A DNA stretch of 64,000 nt from Piezodorus guildinii (taxonomy: Eukaryota > Arthropoda > Insecta > Hemiptera > Pentatomidae): NCBI GenBank assembly GCA_023052935.1, contig CM041292.1:111319436-111383435 (forward strand), read 5' to 3'. This document shows, in pieces, positions 1 through 15,500 of the stretch. A program made the position numbers and the translations under genes. Within the stretch, counting starts at the first letter, position 1; every line of letters begins with the position of its first letter. The notes under the pieces were generated by a model. The model ran no database searches. It saw only the letters and a list, made by a program, of their open reading frames with translations, and was not told the origin of the DNA.

Positions 1-690
1 AGTCCAAGGTATCGTATTTGTTACCTTGAGTGAAGAGTGGGGTATGATTAAAGGAAACAACTGGACAGGAAGTCATAGGTTTACATTGTAGAGCGAAGGT
101 GATATGGTGGGATTTATTGTGATTTATTTTGATTCTCTAACTGTGACACCATTCTGCAATGGCGTTTACATGGTTCTGTAGGAATTGGGAAGCAACAATA
201 GGATCATTATTCACGGATACATGCAAGTGTCATCAGCGTAAGTAGAGAGGACAGTGCTTGGATGGATAGGGATGTCAGCTGTATATACCGTGTAGAGGAT
301 TGGATCTAGGATACTACCTTGAGGTACGCCAGCTGACTGAATGAATACTGAGGAGGAGGAGAGATTATGATTAACTTTAAAGATTCTCTCTGCAAGGTAG
401 GAACGGATTATCAGGAAATATGTCGGGGAGAGGTATTTGCGGAGTTTGTAGAGCAGTCCTAGGTGCCAAACTCGATCAAAAGTAGTCAGTTTACAGAAAT
501 GGGTTTTGTCAGATGGGTATTTGGGTTCTATGCCACTTTGCTCGAGCTCTGCGTTTTTCTATTAGTAAGAGACGGATATGACTTGGCAATTTGTTTCATG
601 AGCTTTCCTATTTGTAAAGTGAGATGTGTTGTTGTTTATAGCTGTTTCTATTGATTTTATAAGTTCTTCAATGGCGAAGTCTATGTCCTA
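1..690 (-). mobile_element. Jockey-clade LINE fragment (reverse transcriptase)
   Basis: The minus strand reads AGVPQGSILDPILYTVYTAD (about 330-270), then STYADDTCMYP (about 245-215), the RT active-site YADD motif in Jockey-type context. It then runs, after frame changes, into WRIKIN-like and KPMTSCPVVSFN text towards position 1. Upstream (up to about 560) it shows VWHLGLLYKLRKYL. Frameshifts and stops mark it as dead. It continues past the left edge and sits in a GOGAT intron. The KPMTSCP-VSFN motif recurs at 42095-42680, so both belong to one family. Confidence 0.85.
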
Positions 691-1183
691 TTTAAAAACT
701 GAAATTTGAAGCAAACAATATTCATTCTAAAACATGTAGTAAAATTACATTTAAATCTGTAGTTTAAGAACCTATATCCATCTCCTGAAATCGGTTTGCA
801 TTAGCCAAAGGATGTTTGATAATTATTAGTGGTTATTTGAAAAATAAAGAAAGAAAGAAAGGAGAAAGAAAGAAAAAAAAAAGTTAAATTAATTTTATTT
901 CTAGATTTGCCTAAAATTTGAATATATCTTTTCAAAGTGTTTAAAAAAAAAAATTTAAATGTGCTGTTTTTTTCTAATATCTCCTATTATATTGAAGAAT
1001 ACTATATTTAGTAAAGGACTTTATTATAATCTTATTTCCATAAAATCAAGATTATGAGTGATAATAGTTTATAATAACAAGTAAAAATTACTTAAACATT
1101 TAGAATATTTCAGACAGTTAATAAAATTTCATTAATTTTACGAAAATGTGTTTAAAAGTTTTTCATTTAAGAAAAGCAGTTAC

Positions 1184-3464
1184 CAGGGAAATTGTTTGTC
1201 TGAAGAAGCTGATTGAGCGCCTCCTTCCAGTTGTTGTTGAAGACGAGATCGTTCCACTTGGGGATGATATTACCGAGGGGACAGCCATGGCTGCTCTGGC
1301 AGAACGGCACACCACACTCCATGCACCTCGCAGCTTGAACCCTCAGGCCTTTCCGCACGTGAGAGAAGTTATAGATTTCATCCCAATCTTTCAGCCTCTT
1401 CTCGGCAGCCCTGTACAAGCCTGTCTCACGAGAGTACTTGACAAAGCCCCTGAAAACATTTGATAGGTATGTAATATTGAATATAAGTGTCATATCATGA
1501 AGAATGGGATAATGTTTTCATTTATTTTTTAAGTATATTTCAAAAGTAGATATTTAATATGCCTCAATTTATCGTAATGATTGTCAAAGTGATAAACAAT
1601 ATAGCAGTTTCTACCTGTGTTTTATATTTGTTTACTATTCCTTGGTTTTGGGAAGTATTGGGTTGTTTCACATGAAATGTCCGTTTTTATAGTTTCTGAA
1701 ATACATAAAGAATTTTGCAGGTCTCTGTTGTTTTCTTCTGAATGTTTACATATTTAAAGTAAACAGTTACTAATCCTCTACCTTTGTATTATAAACAATA
1801 ACTTCCCAATCAATTACCCACTTTTTAGTATACCTCCAAATATGAACATGGAAAAACACACGATTTTCGAGTAATATTTTTGTACGAGTTTAAACTCGGC
1901 CATTCAGCAGCTGAGGCCGCTAGAAATATTTACAAAGCGTTCAAGGAAGGGAGTGTTAATGAACGGACCATTCGCCGTTGGTTTGCTAAGTTTTCAGCTG
2001 GGGATACCGACTTAGAAAACTTGCCCCGAGGAAGACCTCCGTCCGTAATAGGCAACGATGTTCTCAAACATAAAGTAGAAGGAAACCCTTACCAAACAGT
2101 TAAAGGACTCTCAGCACAACTGCATCTACCGTTTCAAGGCATTTAAAGTGTATTGGGAAAATAAAAAAGCTCGATACATAGGTACCCCATGATCTCACTG
2201 AGTGGCAGCAAGACCCCATATTTCAAAACATACTGTGCAAAAATTGAAAGAACTGGGCTATGAAGTTCTTCCGCACCCACCATATTCTCCCCCCGACTTG
2301 TCTCCAGCAGATTACCACCTGTTCAGGAATTTAGACAACTTCGTCAAAGGAAAACTTTTTGAAAATGATGATCAAGTGAAAAGTGCGTTTTCAGATTTTG
2401 TTTCACTTCAAAGCTCAGAGTTTTTCAGTTTGGGGATAAAAAAGTTGGTGTCACGTTGGGAAAAATGTGTAGAAAAAGAAGGTAAATACTTCGAATAAAA
2501 TTAACTTGTTTTCATATTGTATTTTTAATAAAAATCCTTTACCTTGAAAATGGACATTTCATGTGACACAACCCAATATTATAAGCTTCTTTGAAATGTA
2601 ATAGGTAGCAAGATGCAGAATCCTCATATGCAATCAGTTGTAAATTAGAAGTCTGATAAATTAATGAAAATTTAAAAATAATCAATAGAATAAGTACATA
2701 GTATTAAATATATAACTTACAATAAAAGTCTCATACTACCTAACATCTTCAAAGTTAAATAAGAAAAAACTAACATTTGAATACTCGCAGTAGATAGTAC
2801 AAATAACCTTAATTCACACTGTAGTAATGCTTCCCATTAATATTTGAACATAAGGTTAGCTTTATAATGGTAGTTCCTAACTAAATCCTTATGACCAATT
2901 AGTTAGACGTTTATTTTCAATCATTCATCTATGCCTGTTTTTTCATTTATTCACTCAGACAATACCTCACTGTTCTACACAAAGCATTCCAATTTAAAAC
3001 ATATACACTAATAAAAATAAAAATAATCTATGGCATACTTATTTTATGAACATTCCCATGTAATAATAATACTATATGTAATAGAAATAACATACGCACA
3101 AGTAAATATTATTTGATATATTTTTCTTCTTAAATCTTTTAAATAATTTTACGATAAACATATTCAAAATATAAATGCTAAATTTTAAGCTGTTCTGGAT
3201 ATTTTATAATTCCTAAATTGTTTACCAGATTTAAATAATATTTTGTCTTTTATTTATTTTTAAGGAGGACAAAACATCATACCTGACTTTATCTAATGTC
3301 TTTTCTAGTCTCTTTTTCTCTTTAGGTATATCAGTCACTATTTCTTCTATGTCTTGAATTGGTTGTACATGATTAGTAATAGCAGGGACATCTCCTTCCA
3401 TCTTTTTCGTACTTGCTTCTTCTGCGAGTTGGGCCAAAGCTCTTTGATACTCATACGGGAATAC
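1184..3464 (-). CDS. GOGAT: GOGAT exons 31-32: linker and start of beta-type domain
   Basis: Exon 31 (3283-3464) is a lysine/glutamate-rich linker ([14 protein letters not shown]), the region joining alpha- and beta-type parts in eukaryotic single-chain GOGATs. Exon 32 (1184-1449) opens the beta-type domain with [22 protein letters not shown] and the cysteine cluster [19 protein letters not shown] (about residues 1612, 1615, 1620 and 1626), ligands of a 4Fe-4S cluster in the family. It ends in phase 1 at CCTG/GTAACT. The following exon, expected to continue with the second cysteine set and the FAD fold, is not within positions 1-1183, so the gene is cut by the window edge. The 1.8-kb intron between these exons contains a mariner. 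Confidence 0.94.
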
Positions 3465-6434
3465 CTATTATCAATAACGGTTAAAGGAAAGTTAAATATA
3501 AAATGTAAATAGTAATAAATATATAATGCATGAGAGAAAATCCTGAACCTTAATGAAATCTTTTGCAGGCTGAGGCCAAACTTTCAACAAATCTGCAGCA
3601 ATCAGTGAGGAAGTCTTTTCTTCAAACTCTCTTAATAATGATTCAACATAATCGAGATCTTCTTGCTTTTCTAAAGGAAGCAGTTCAACCATTTCTTGAT
3701 TACATTTACTGTAAACCAAAAAATGTAATTAAAAACAACTATTTCAGTTAAATAAAATTTAATATGTGTTTAGCTTGTTATATCATTATACCTCACTTTA
3801 TTTAATAAATAAGTAATAAGGGGCACAAGTAAACTTTTAAAATTAAATTCTAGAACCTACCAATGTGAAAGTTGACCCATAATTATAAACTATGAAAAAA
3901 CTTAAAATTAACTAAAGAAGAAATATTTTACACAGATAAAATATTTTACACACGGTTTTATTTATTAAAATAATATATCCATGAAACAGTGCATACCCTC
4001 TGAAAGATCCATCAATATCAAGGACATAGGCAATGCCACCAGACATTCCAGCAGCGAAATTCCTTCCAGTCAGTCCCAAAATAACTGCACAGCCACCGGT
4101 CATGTATTCACAGCCATGATCACCAACACCCTATTCACGAGCAAAAATAAAATAATTATGAAACCATTCAATAATAAAAAAGAAACACTGGATAAAAAAA
4201 TATAAATATAAATAAAAAATAATAATCACCTCAACTACTGTTACAGCCCCAGAATTTCGAACTGAGAATCTTTCAGCTGCGATGCCCCTAAAGAAAGCCT
4301 TTCCTGATGTAGCACCATATAGGCAGACATTACCAACAATTACATTTTGTCCGGAATCAAAGTCGGAAGTTTTGGGTGGGTAAATAACTATTTCACCTCC
4401 ACAAAGTCCCTTTAAACAACAAATTTATCAAAGATTATTTTAATAAAAAAAATAATAACAATAAAATAAATATATAATAGACATGATTCATTACTTGCAG
4501 AACAACCATGTTAATGTAGAATGAATATTGTAAATTTTAAGAGTGCAATCTTTGTTTCATGGAAAACAATTGTATCAATATTATTTCTAGTCAAAATGAT
4601 AAAATTGGGAAACTAAAAGTCAACTATGTCTGTAAAAAGACATTTCTGGCAGGACTTGGCACTTTTAGTTCAATTATTAAGTGATCCAGTAATAAAAAAT
4701 ATGATTAGTTTCAATAATATCATGAGTATTCTTATTCTAAATAGGTTACCTTTCCAACATAGTCGTTGGCATCTCCTTCTAAGGTCACATGTACTCCATT
4801 CGTCAAGAAGGCACAGAAACTCTGTCCAGCTGATCCTTTAAGATTGATGTTGATACTGTTAGGAGGCAATCCAGCATCACCATGTTTTCTGGAAAACAGG
4901 ATAATAGCTAATAATATAACAAATGATTAATTATGCTATGTAAGAAATAGAAATATATATAACAATTACATTGAAATGTGGTAACTTAATGTTGCTCCAA
5001 ATGTACGACATTCATTGTTAATTGTAAGATCCAAATCAATACGGTCTTTTTCCCTATTGATCACAGGCATACACTGTTCAATTAATGGTTGGTCAATTCT
5101 CTTCTCTAGTTGGAAGTCCTTCAGGTTGAAAAAAAATAAATAAATAAATAAGAAAAAGAATAATTAATGTACCTCTTATAAAAATAATCAATTAAGATAA
5201 TCTTACCTGAGGTACGGAACCTCCAACAATGTTAACTCCAGGACGTAGATGTAAAGCATTCTTCAAAAGTGGAGCGAATGAAAGCAATTTAGCTTTAGGA
5301 TTTTTGGTATGTTCAGAAGGCTTTAAGAGATCAGTGCGCCCAATCAAGTCTTGGAATTTTTTTATTCCTAACTGAGCCATAATAGTCCTTATCTAACACA
5401 AAGAAATAAAAAAATAAATAAAAATGGTGATTAGAAACATGAAATAGATAGATCATGGAAGGGTTAAAAAAATAAATAAAAATAATTCAATTAAATAAAT
5501 GCTTACTTCTTCAGCTAGCATGAAAAGATAATTAATAACATGCTCTGGCTTTCCAGTGAATTTTTTCCGTAAGACTGGATCCTGAGTGGCAATACCAACA
5601 GGGCAAGTGTTGAGATGACATTTCCTCATCATTGTACAACCCAATACTATTAGTGGAGCTGTACTGAACCCAAATTCATCAGCCCCAAGGAGAGCAGCGA
5701 CTACTACATCAAATCCTAGCAAGAAAAAAAAAATCTATCAATAAACCTTAAATTAATCAGAAAAAAAATATTCTTAATCCTTTAATTCTATATCGAACTT
5801 CAAAATGCTCTAGGATACTTGAAAATAAATTAACTACATTATCTGCTAATTATATCACACAAACCAGTTCTGATTTGTCCATCTGCCTGCAATACGACCC
5901 TTGACCTTAGGTTATTCAAAACAAGAACTTGGTGGGTTTCGGCAATCCCTAATTCCCAAGGCAAGCCTGCATTCTTAATACCAGTCCATGAGCTAGCTCC
6001 AGTACCGCCATCATGTCCAGATATAGTAATATGCTCAGCTTTACCCTACAAACATTGTTCAATATGATGAAAAATAATTATATGGCATAATGTTTTATGT
6101 AATATTTTTACACGTATTATTTTATTCCATTAAACTAAATGAAAAAAAAAAAAATGAATTTTAAAATGAAACATATCTACCTTGGCAACACCTGAAGCGA
6201 CAACTCCAACACCAACTTCAGAGACCAATTTAACAGAAATCTTAGCATTTGGATTAGCACACTTCAGGTCATAAATTAATTCTGCTAAATCTTCTATAGA
6301 GTAAATGTCATGGTGAGGAGGAGGTGATATGAGACCAACTCCAGGAACAGAGTGCCTTGTCTTGGCAATATCTTTTGTCACCTTTAACAATCCACCATAT
6401 ACAATTAATTAAGAATAACAGTGTCATTAATTAA

Positions 6435-6505
<71 letters not shown>

Positions 6506-9500
6506 TTTGATTAAATAAAAATAATATGAAAACATATATAATTAAAAAAATATGACTAAACCTTGTAGTATATTGTACCTTGTATCCTGGAAGTTCACCA
6601 CCCTCACCAGGCTTAGCACCCTGGGCCATTTTTATCTGCAGATCATCTGCATGGGCCAAATATGAGCTTGTAACACCAAATCTTCCAGATGCCACTTGTT
6701 TAATAGCTGACCTCATATTTTTTTCAGGGTCTTGGTCCAAATAGCGATCAGCATTTTCACCTGAAATTTACATTAGTGTTGAACATAAACATAAAATTTT
6801 CAAACATAACCCAATAGAATAGGATGAAAGTGTAATTAATTTAATCCAACTAGAAAACCTTCAAAAAGAATAATGTATTTAATAGTGATTGAAATTTGTT
6901 AGTCCAACAAATTAAAAGTAAAAGATTGTTTGAATATTGATAAGAAATAGAATGGGAAAAATGCATTTTTCCAGTTTTTTTCAAAAATTATATTCTCAGC
7001 AGATCATAACAAAATATAATTTCATGGTGAATGGTGCTGGAAATTTCAATATTGTTAGGATAATAAATTATTAGCTAATGTACTTCTATTTTTAAAAAAT
7101 TACCATAAAAATAAATGAAAGCAATATGGCTTTGTGATAACTGAAAACAATATTTCAATGAATAGAAAAGAAAAAACAATGCAATACAATTGATAATAAA
7201 TAAAATGGCAGATGGCTGGGAAAAACTGAAATTATAGAATATTTTATTTACCTCCTTCTCCTGTGTTTGACTTCGCGCCCACTTTGTTCATAGCAATTGC
7301 TAAGGTAGTGTGTGCCTCCAAAGATATACTACCAAAGCTCATAGCCCCTAAAAAAAAAAATTAACATTGATTAATTATACATTTTTAGCAAGTCCTGTAA
7401 GCTAAACCACGTTCCTTACCAGTAGCAAATCTCTTGACAATTTCTGAAGCCGGTTCAACCTCAGAAATGTCAATTGGACTGTCACCATAAACTATTTCTA
7501 GCTGGCCTCTAAGTGTGCAATTTCTTATACTCTCCAGGGTTGACTCCTTAAATCGCTCATAAGCATTTTTATTGTTACTGACAGCAGCTTCCTAAATTAG
7601 CAAATTGAATAGTAAAAATAAACAAATAATAAATATATTTCAACAAAGATTGATTAATTTATGATAAAATACCTGGAGATTGGCAATGCTAAGTGGGTCA
7701 TTTATATGCTTCTCTCCTCCCATCCTCCAATGGTAAACACCAGGATTTCTTAATACAAGATTATCTTTGTCAGTATAAGCAAGGTAGTGCCTCTCATAGG
7801 TCTCATTGGCTAAAATTTCAAAGGTAACCCCACCAATTCTTGAAGGAGTGCCCTGAGAAATATATAAACAATTAAATAACCATCTCATAAATCTAAAAAA
7901 AGGGAGGAAAAACATAAAAAATTAACATACTTTAAAACATTTATCTATGACCTCCTCAGAAAGGCCAACAGCTTCAAAGATTTGGGCACCTTTATAAGAC
8001 TGAAGGGTAGATATACCCATTTTGGCCATAACCTTAGCAATACCTCTTTCCATAGCCTCTGAGTAGTTCTGGAATTTTCAAATTAAAATTAAAATCATTA
8101 TTAATAAAAGTGTGATACATAATCGAAAAATGAAAATATTTATAGGACTCACTGTATACAGTATTTGATCAGTAAACGAAGGATCAAAAACTCCCTCTTC
8201 TCTCAGACTCCTGACCATTTCAAAGACCAAGTATGGACAAATAGCATCAGCGCCATAACCAAGTAATACGCACATATGGTGGACCTCTCTGCAATATAAT
8301 TCATTATGAATTCACTCGCACAAAAATAGTTATTCTATAAATTATGGAACTATCTATAAATTATAGATGGAAAATAACTAAGCATAAGCTGCTAACTTAA
8401 CATACTTAGTTTGAATCCTTGGGTAATGAAGCAGGAGGTCCTAAAAAGGTCCTTTATCATTTAGAAGAGAGTTAAAATAAAACAATTATAAATATTAATC
8501 ACTTTTCTCTTTATAGATGAGTAAATATAAAAATAAGATATTTTTATATATTTGATTAAGGATTAATTTCTTCTATCATATCTTTATTCATATCTCTAAC
8601 TGTACAAGTCGTCACTATTCTTCGACCTTTCGGGGTTTCGTCCCCAGTTTCAAGACTATTATATCAATTATCTATTAATTTACATTTTTTCGTAGCTAAA
8701 GCTACGAAATTAGAGCCAATAGACGACAATTAAAAAGAACATGTAGCAGTAAGCTACAAAAAATGTAAATTAATAGATAATGAACGAAACCCCGAAACAG
8801 GGCAAATTCTGAATGAAAAACAAACCTGGCCTCTCCAGTTTCCAAGATAAGCCCCACTTTCATTCTCTGTCTCGTCTCAATCAAGTGATGATGTGTAGCA
8901 CCAAGGGCTAATAGTGAGCTCACAGGAACTCTGAAAACAAATTAATTGATCAATTAGATCCAGTTAAAAAGACGAAATGTAATGAAATATTAAATTATAA
9001 AAATTGAAATACCTTTGAGCTCCTGCAGTCCTATCTGACAAACAGATGAGTTGATAACCTTCAATGGCTGCATTATTAGCCTCTTCACAAACCCTATTAA
9101 GAGTATTCTGTAATCCAGCAGGCCCTTCTTCTTTATCAAAAGTAATATCCACTACTTTTGTCTGTAAAACCATTAGAGCATATTTTAAAGTTCCATACAC
9201 AAAAAAAAAAACTATTAGAATAACAGGACTCATTTCATCTTACTTATTTTTTATTGAATATAACATAAGGAGCTTTGTCTGTCAATTACAATATTCATCT
9301 GTTAAAACCCTAACTTTGTCAAAGGGATGGTCATTTATTAAAATATATCTTCACCATCTGAATTTTTTTCCAAAGTTTGCAAATGCTTAGAGTGTAATGT
9401 GATTTACAAATGTAAATTTGCATTATGTTCTATCAAAATACAAATTTAGAAGAGAAAATTCAAACCATGAACAAATACTCTAATAAATGGCTTTCTTTGT

Positions 9501-12500
9501 GATTCAGTAAGGAAGGATGACAGCTTCAACTTCTTTGGAGGTTCTTTTTCAGGACCCAATTTTATTCAATAAAAAAGAAATAAGATGACCTAAGAATATC
9601 TTGAGTTAACCCAACCTGAAATTTGAGTAGAATTAAACAGCCTAAAATGTTGCATACTAAGCACCTAATTTAGTTAATATTGAAACTTTACATTCAAATA
9701 CTGGAACATTTTGAACTAGTATATGAAATAAAAATGATTAAAAGTTCATAAAATTAAGACACAGACTGATCTTGAATTGAGAATACCTACCCTCCATCCT
9801 CTATGCGTATTCTTTTTCAAGACCTCAAGATCAGGAAGAGATATTATTGGATGAGGAAGGAACAACCTGTGACACTGTACAGCGCCTGGCACGAGAATAT
9901 TTGCTTCAGGGCCGATTGGGCATAACAGCGACATTACCACTTTTTCTCTGAAGGGATCTATTGGCGGGTTTGTAACCTGGTAGAGAAAAAAAAATTGTTC
10001 ATTATTACTATCATTATTTTCATATTTTTATACAGAATATATTGAAAGTTCTTTTCAATTAAATGGGTTATATTTTTTTTTAAGACCTGTAGTTTTATTA
10101 TTTTTTTAACTGGTATAACTACACTACAAAGACAATTCTGAATTATAATTTAACAGAAGCACTATACTATCATTTTAATTAATGTTTTAGTTACTAGCTA
10201 GATGTTTAATACATATTTTATGGTATCCTTCAACTTTCAAGTCAACATGACTGTTAAAAGACAAAATTTTGCAATTGGAATAATAATACACAAATGAAAA
10301 TTATCAGAAATATTTTATACCAAAAATCAGTTTTTATATACTAGTAACATCTTAAACTGACTTAACATATTAAGTGTACAAAACTAAACAAATAAGAGTA
10401 AAAAATACCTGGGCAAATAACTGCTTGAAATAATCATATAAAAGAGGTTCAAACTGAGATAGGCAAGCAAATGGAGCATCATTTCCCATTGAACCGAGGG
10501 CTTCTTTCCTAAATATTAATAGAAAAATATTTAATTTAAAAATAAATGAATAAATAACGAATGCAGATATTGAAAACAACCACAAATGTTAGTTTAATTT
10601 TAAATAAAACTTAAAAATTGTTCTAATCTTGTTTCTAGTTATTATCATTTTTAATCATACTTTATCATATCAAATAACTTAAATGTGTAAATAAATTGAA
10701 AACTTAAAAAAAAAAAATTAAATTATTGGAGTTATCTTTGGAATATTTAAAATTTGAAAAGTGTAAGTTACGATAAAAATAAGAAAGAGTTTTAAAAAGA
10801 AAGTATTTAAATTACACATAAAAAATAAGAAAGAAGAATTTAATTACAGTTAATATTATATATAATTACTTAGCCTGCCACGGTAGCACAGCGGTCCCAA
10901 GCCCAACTGTGGTGCCGGTGGCTCGGGTTTTGCACATATTCCCGACGATATTTCACATATTTTTGGGGGTGTCTAAAATTAAATGATGAGTTGATACAAC
11001 AGAAATAAAATGAACAAACTATACACAAGATCGTAAAGAACATCTTTACAAAAGAAGAAATACATATAAAAATAAATAATATTAAATCATACAAATATAA
11101 ATGAAAGACTAATTCATGCATTCAAATCAGAAGAGGGCTGGACTTTTTTAATAATGCATAACTGACTGCTCTCTCTCTCTTTTATCTAGCCAATGAACTA
11201 ATGGAGATAAGAAAGTCAAATTTAATTTAGTTTAACAGTATAGCCGTTAGAAAAATTGGTAGATCATGTGAGAATATTTTAACTTTTAATTTAATATTTT
11301 AAGAATTACGATGACTTAATCTAATTCATAATTTATAAAAAGCATCACAGCCTTTCTTTGCCAGAGTTTCAGGGTCTACTCCTGCCAATTTAAAATTACA
11401 GAGTAAATATTTTTTTAATATTAATTAATTATCAAATTCTTCAAATTTAAATTTATACACACAGAAGTAATTTATGATAAAATAAAATAACCATAATGCT
11501 AAACTACTCGTATCCTGTTGTGTTATGTTCTTGTATATTTTATTTTGATATTCTAATATTGTATAGATGTAATATAAAGTTTTATAAATATATCACTTTT
11601 TAAAATAAACTTAAATAATTTATGCAGAAATGAATTGTGATATATGTGTCGTGAAGATAATAAAATATGAGGAAAATTATGACTTTATATAAAATGATTG
11701 CGGATTAATATATTAACATATTACGGCAAATTATGAACATATTTTTAAGATTTGTTCTTGGTACACCGAAGAGGTCTCATGTGACACATTTCAACAGTGA
11801 GTTGAAGTGGCTCCTTCTCTCTATCCGGAGACAATATTTCTTAGGATAATATCTTTTACCAAACCATCAATCCCCAGCCACCTCCCTATGTCCACAGACT
11901 TCTGCAATTTAAATCTCTACATTCCTACCCATAGAACAACAACTTTTGATCATTTCTTTCTTGCACTACTCTCTGGAATTCCCTACCTACTCATATCCAC
12001 CTATGCTTCTTCCCTGCCATCATTCAAGTCCCAGTACCTACTGTCATCCCAAACAGACGCTCAAGAAGCCTGATATTTCAAATCAAAAATCAATTCAACA
12101 AGAATTATTAATATTATGAATCAGTTTCATGTTCAATTTTGTTCAACACATTAATCCATCAGAAGTTATTTATTTATTTTACTCTTTTGTTTTATTGTAT
12201 ATTTTAATCCATTCTTTTCTTCTTATATCATTATGAACAAGAATTAATTATAATCCTCTGGTCTTGTGGCAAGACACATTGTATATCTTAATTGTACAAA
12301 TCAATTGTTCTTAAGGGACACTGTGCCACAAAAAAAATTATTTTTCTATTTCTATTTCTAACATGATTGAATTTCAAGATATGTAATAATATGATAAATT
12401 ATAAAAAATAATACAAATTTAGTTAAAAGAAACAAAATAAGTAATAATATCATGATGATAAATATGTTTTAGTGATATACCTAAAAATGAGACAAGCCAT

Positions 12501-15500
12501 TAAAATGTCCTTGTTAAACATTATGTTATAATATTATTATTATAGATAATATTTTTTTTTTAAGAAGAGAAGTTCTATAAATTTAAATAATTTAAGAAAT
12601 CTGAGAAATTAAACCAATATGTCTCGTGACATAATAAGGTGATAAGCTTCTAGCAAAGGATGGTAAATGCTAAATGCTTCATCATAAGAAAAAGTTCCTG
12701 TGCTTCTTGAACTAAATGAACCACTTACCGCCAATTCAAAATTTTAAAACTATGAGAAATATAAAATTATGATTTAATTCAGCTCATTATTTACATAAGA
12801 AATGAACAGTATTAAGATCCAAAATCAATAAAATATGAACATTATTATATTACAAAATATATCATAAAAAAAAATTAAACAAGGCAGAAGATATTAAAAA
12901 GAAATCCAAAATAGATACCAAACAAAATGCATTATATCAAGGGAATAATATAGCAACAAAGCATTAGGAAATAAATTGGACTATATTTAAATAAATAAAG
13001 AGAGAGCAGTAATTAAACTATTGGCTAAACAAAATTATGAACGAGTATAAAAATAATAGGAAAACATGGCTACACTCTACAAAAACAAGGTAAACTATAA
13101 ACAAAATATAAAAAAATTATAAGAATAAAACTGAATGCTTAATAAATCTTCCAAGCCCATGTAAGAGAAAGAAAATCTAAAAATTAATCATAATTTAATA
13201 ATATAAAATAAGTATAATGAGAAAAAAAAAATAAGTTAACTTTTATATAAAACATAAAAACTCACTTTGTTTTTAACATAGGCAGAATGAGCATTGTGAT
13301 TGTTTCAATTGTGTAACTAAAGAGAGAAAGTCTCCTGTCTCCTCCCCAGATCCTACTGATGTCTTGGTCAGAGATTTCAGAGACGCAGTTGTTAGTGATA
13401 CAGCCGTTCGGAAGGAAGCCTTCATCAGGCGTTACTTTGATATCTTTAGCGGCCTCACGTAATTCACTCATGGTAATCTAAACATGTAGGCAAAGAAAAC
13501 ATAAAAAAATAATAATAAGAGATCCAATAAAATAACATCAATAAAGTTGGTAATGTATAAAATAATAATAGATTCCATTGCTATCTGACTAATCCACTTC
13601 CATACACTGTATGAATAAAATTCATTATAGTATGAAAGGTCCAAGTAAAGTGGTGAATTAATTTCTTTATACTGAATCAATCGATAGATTAATTTTAATG
13701 GATTAGCTATAAAGCTGAAGCTACCTGTGCAAAACTTGAGTTCTTTGAGATGTGGTTATACCGATGTATTTTAAGAATCACATGGACCGATCATGTCACC
13801 AATCTTAGGGTCTTAGATAGAATGGGTAAAGAAAAGGAGCTGCTATTTTTAATAAAATCTCGTAAACTGAAATATTTAGGACATATAATGAGAAACAGCC
13901 AGCGGTATAACTTGTTGCAGTTGATTTTACAGGGCAAGGTGGAGGGCAGGAGAAGGCCTGATAGGCGAAGGATATCCTGGTTGAAAAACTTACGAAAATG
14001 GTATAATACAACAACAGTAGGCCTTTTCTGTGCAGCAATAGATAAGGTGAGCATTGCCTTAATGATCGCCAACATACGTAACGGATAGGCACCAAAAGAA
14101 GAAGAAGCTATAAATGTAAGTTAAAAGAAAGAGGACAAAAACATTTCATTATAATTAATAATTTTTAGATCATAAATATAAATGAAGGAAAAGAGGTTTC
14201 AAAGCCTCCTGTGGGCCTGTTACAGTCACAAGGTATTACATCATATAGTTGTAACTAAAATGTAAAACAGATAATTATCACTTACAATAAACAACAAAAA
14301 TTAACCACACTGACTAAAAATTAAATTTGTACCCTGTATAAATGATAATCTTGAAATACTTATAGCTAATTAGGTATAAAATATATTATGATCATAGAAA
14401 CACATTACTATTCAAAAACAGCATGCAAATGATTGTATACAAATTTATATATACATCAAAGTATACTCTATTCTATGGAGAAGCAACCCAAATAAGTAAA
14501 TACAAGAAATACAAATGTATTTATTTGTTAAATATATACAAGCAACTAAGCACAAAATCTGTAAATAAACATATAATAATAAGTTTAATTTTGAATATTA
14601 AAATTACAGGTGAAAATAATAGAACATTAATTATGTTACAGTAAAAGTTTCATATTAAGAAATATACTCAATTTAATTAAATGTTTAAGAAAAGCAATAT
14701 AAGTACAAATAATAACACAGGCGGCGAGATCTTAAAGCAAAGAAAAGCATTTATTATTCAGGATTCGGTATGAATGTTTAATAAATTATTTGTTCCAACC
14801 AGCATACTAAAAATGGTTGAACTTGTTATATTCTTGGTATTTAGAGCTCATAGATGCTATTTTTCAGCTGTTATTTCTTTTATGTTCATTGAAACTGTTT
14901 GAAATGGCCCTAGGAGTCACCACTAATACTGAAATACATTGAAAAATAACCAATACATCACCGTTCAAGAAGAAACCAAAGATTGGAACAACGAAGGATG
15001 AAACAAAACTAACCATAACAATAACAGAGTAAATGATGCTGAAGCATAGACTGATTCAAATATATTGATCTAATTTAATTAATAAGCCATTAATTAATCA
15101 AAATCTTCAGTTTGAAATTACAACAAATATTAAGGGATGGAAATATCATAGTCTTGAGGAGTGAGATTTAACAAACAAGGAGTAGCTATAACCTGCATGT
15201 AGCTAATGATAAAATGGATGAAAACATGTATTTAGAAAAATACTAAGCAAAAAGAGAAAAAATCAGGATTATTAAGAATTTGGCTTCCAACATGATGAAA
15301 AACCACATACGGCCTTAAAAGAAAAAAATATTATTTTTTTAAATATTAAAAAAAAAATAAATTATCAACTCTCAAATACTATTTTATGGAAGCAGCAAAA
15401 TGTTCACAGAATTTTTCACCCAGTTTTATATTTAATGTTAATATTAATTTAAACTTCAACATAAAAAGGAGCTTTTAAGACAACATTTTTAAACTGTTGT

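Noticed and set aside
1146..1463. Plus-strand 105-codon frame
   Set aside because: It is antisense to GOGAT exon 32, whose minus-strand reading is strongly conserved.
13791..14095. Minus-strand frames
   Set aside because: They are shadows of the LINE C-terminal ORF on the plus strand.
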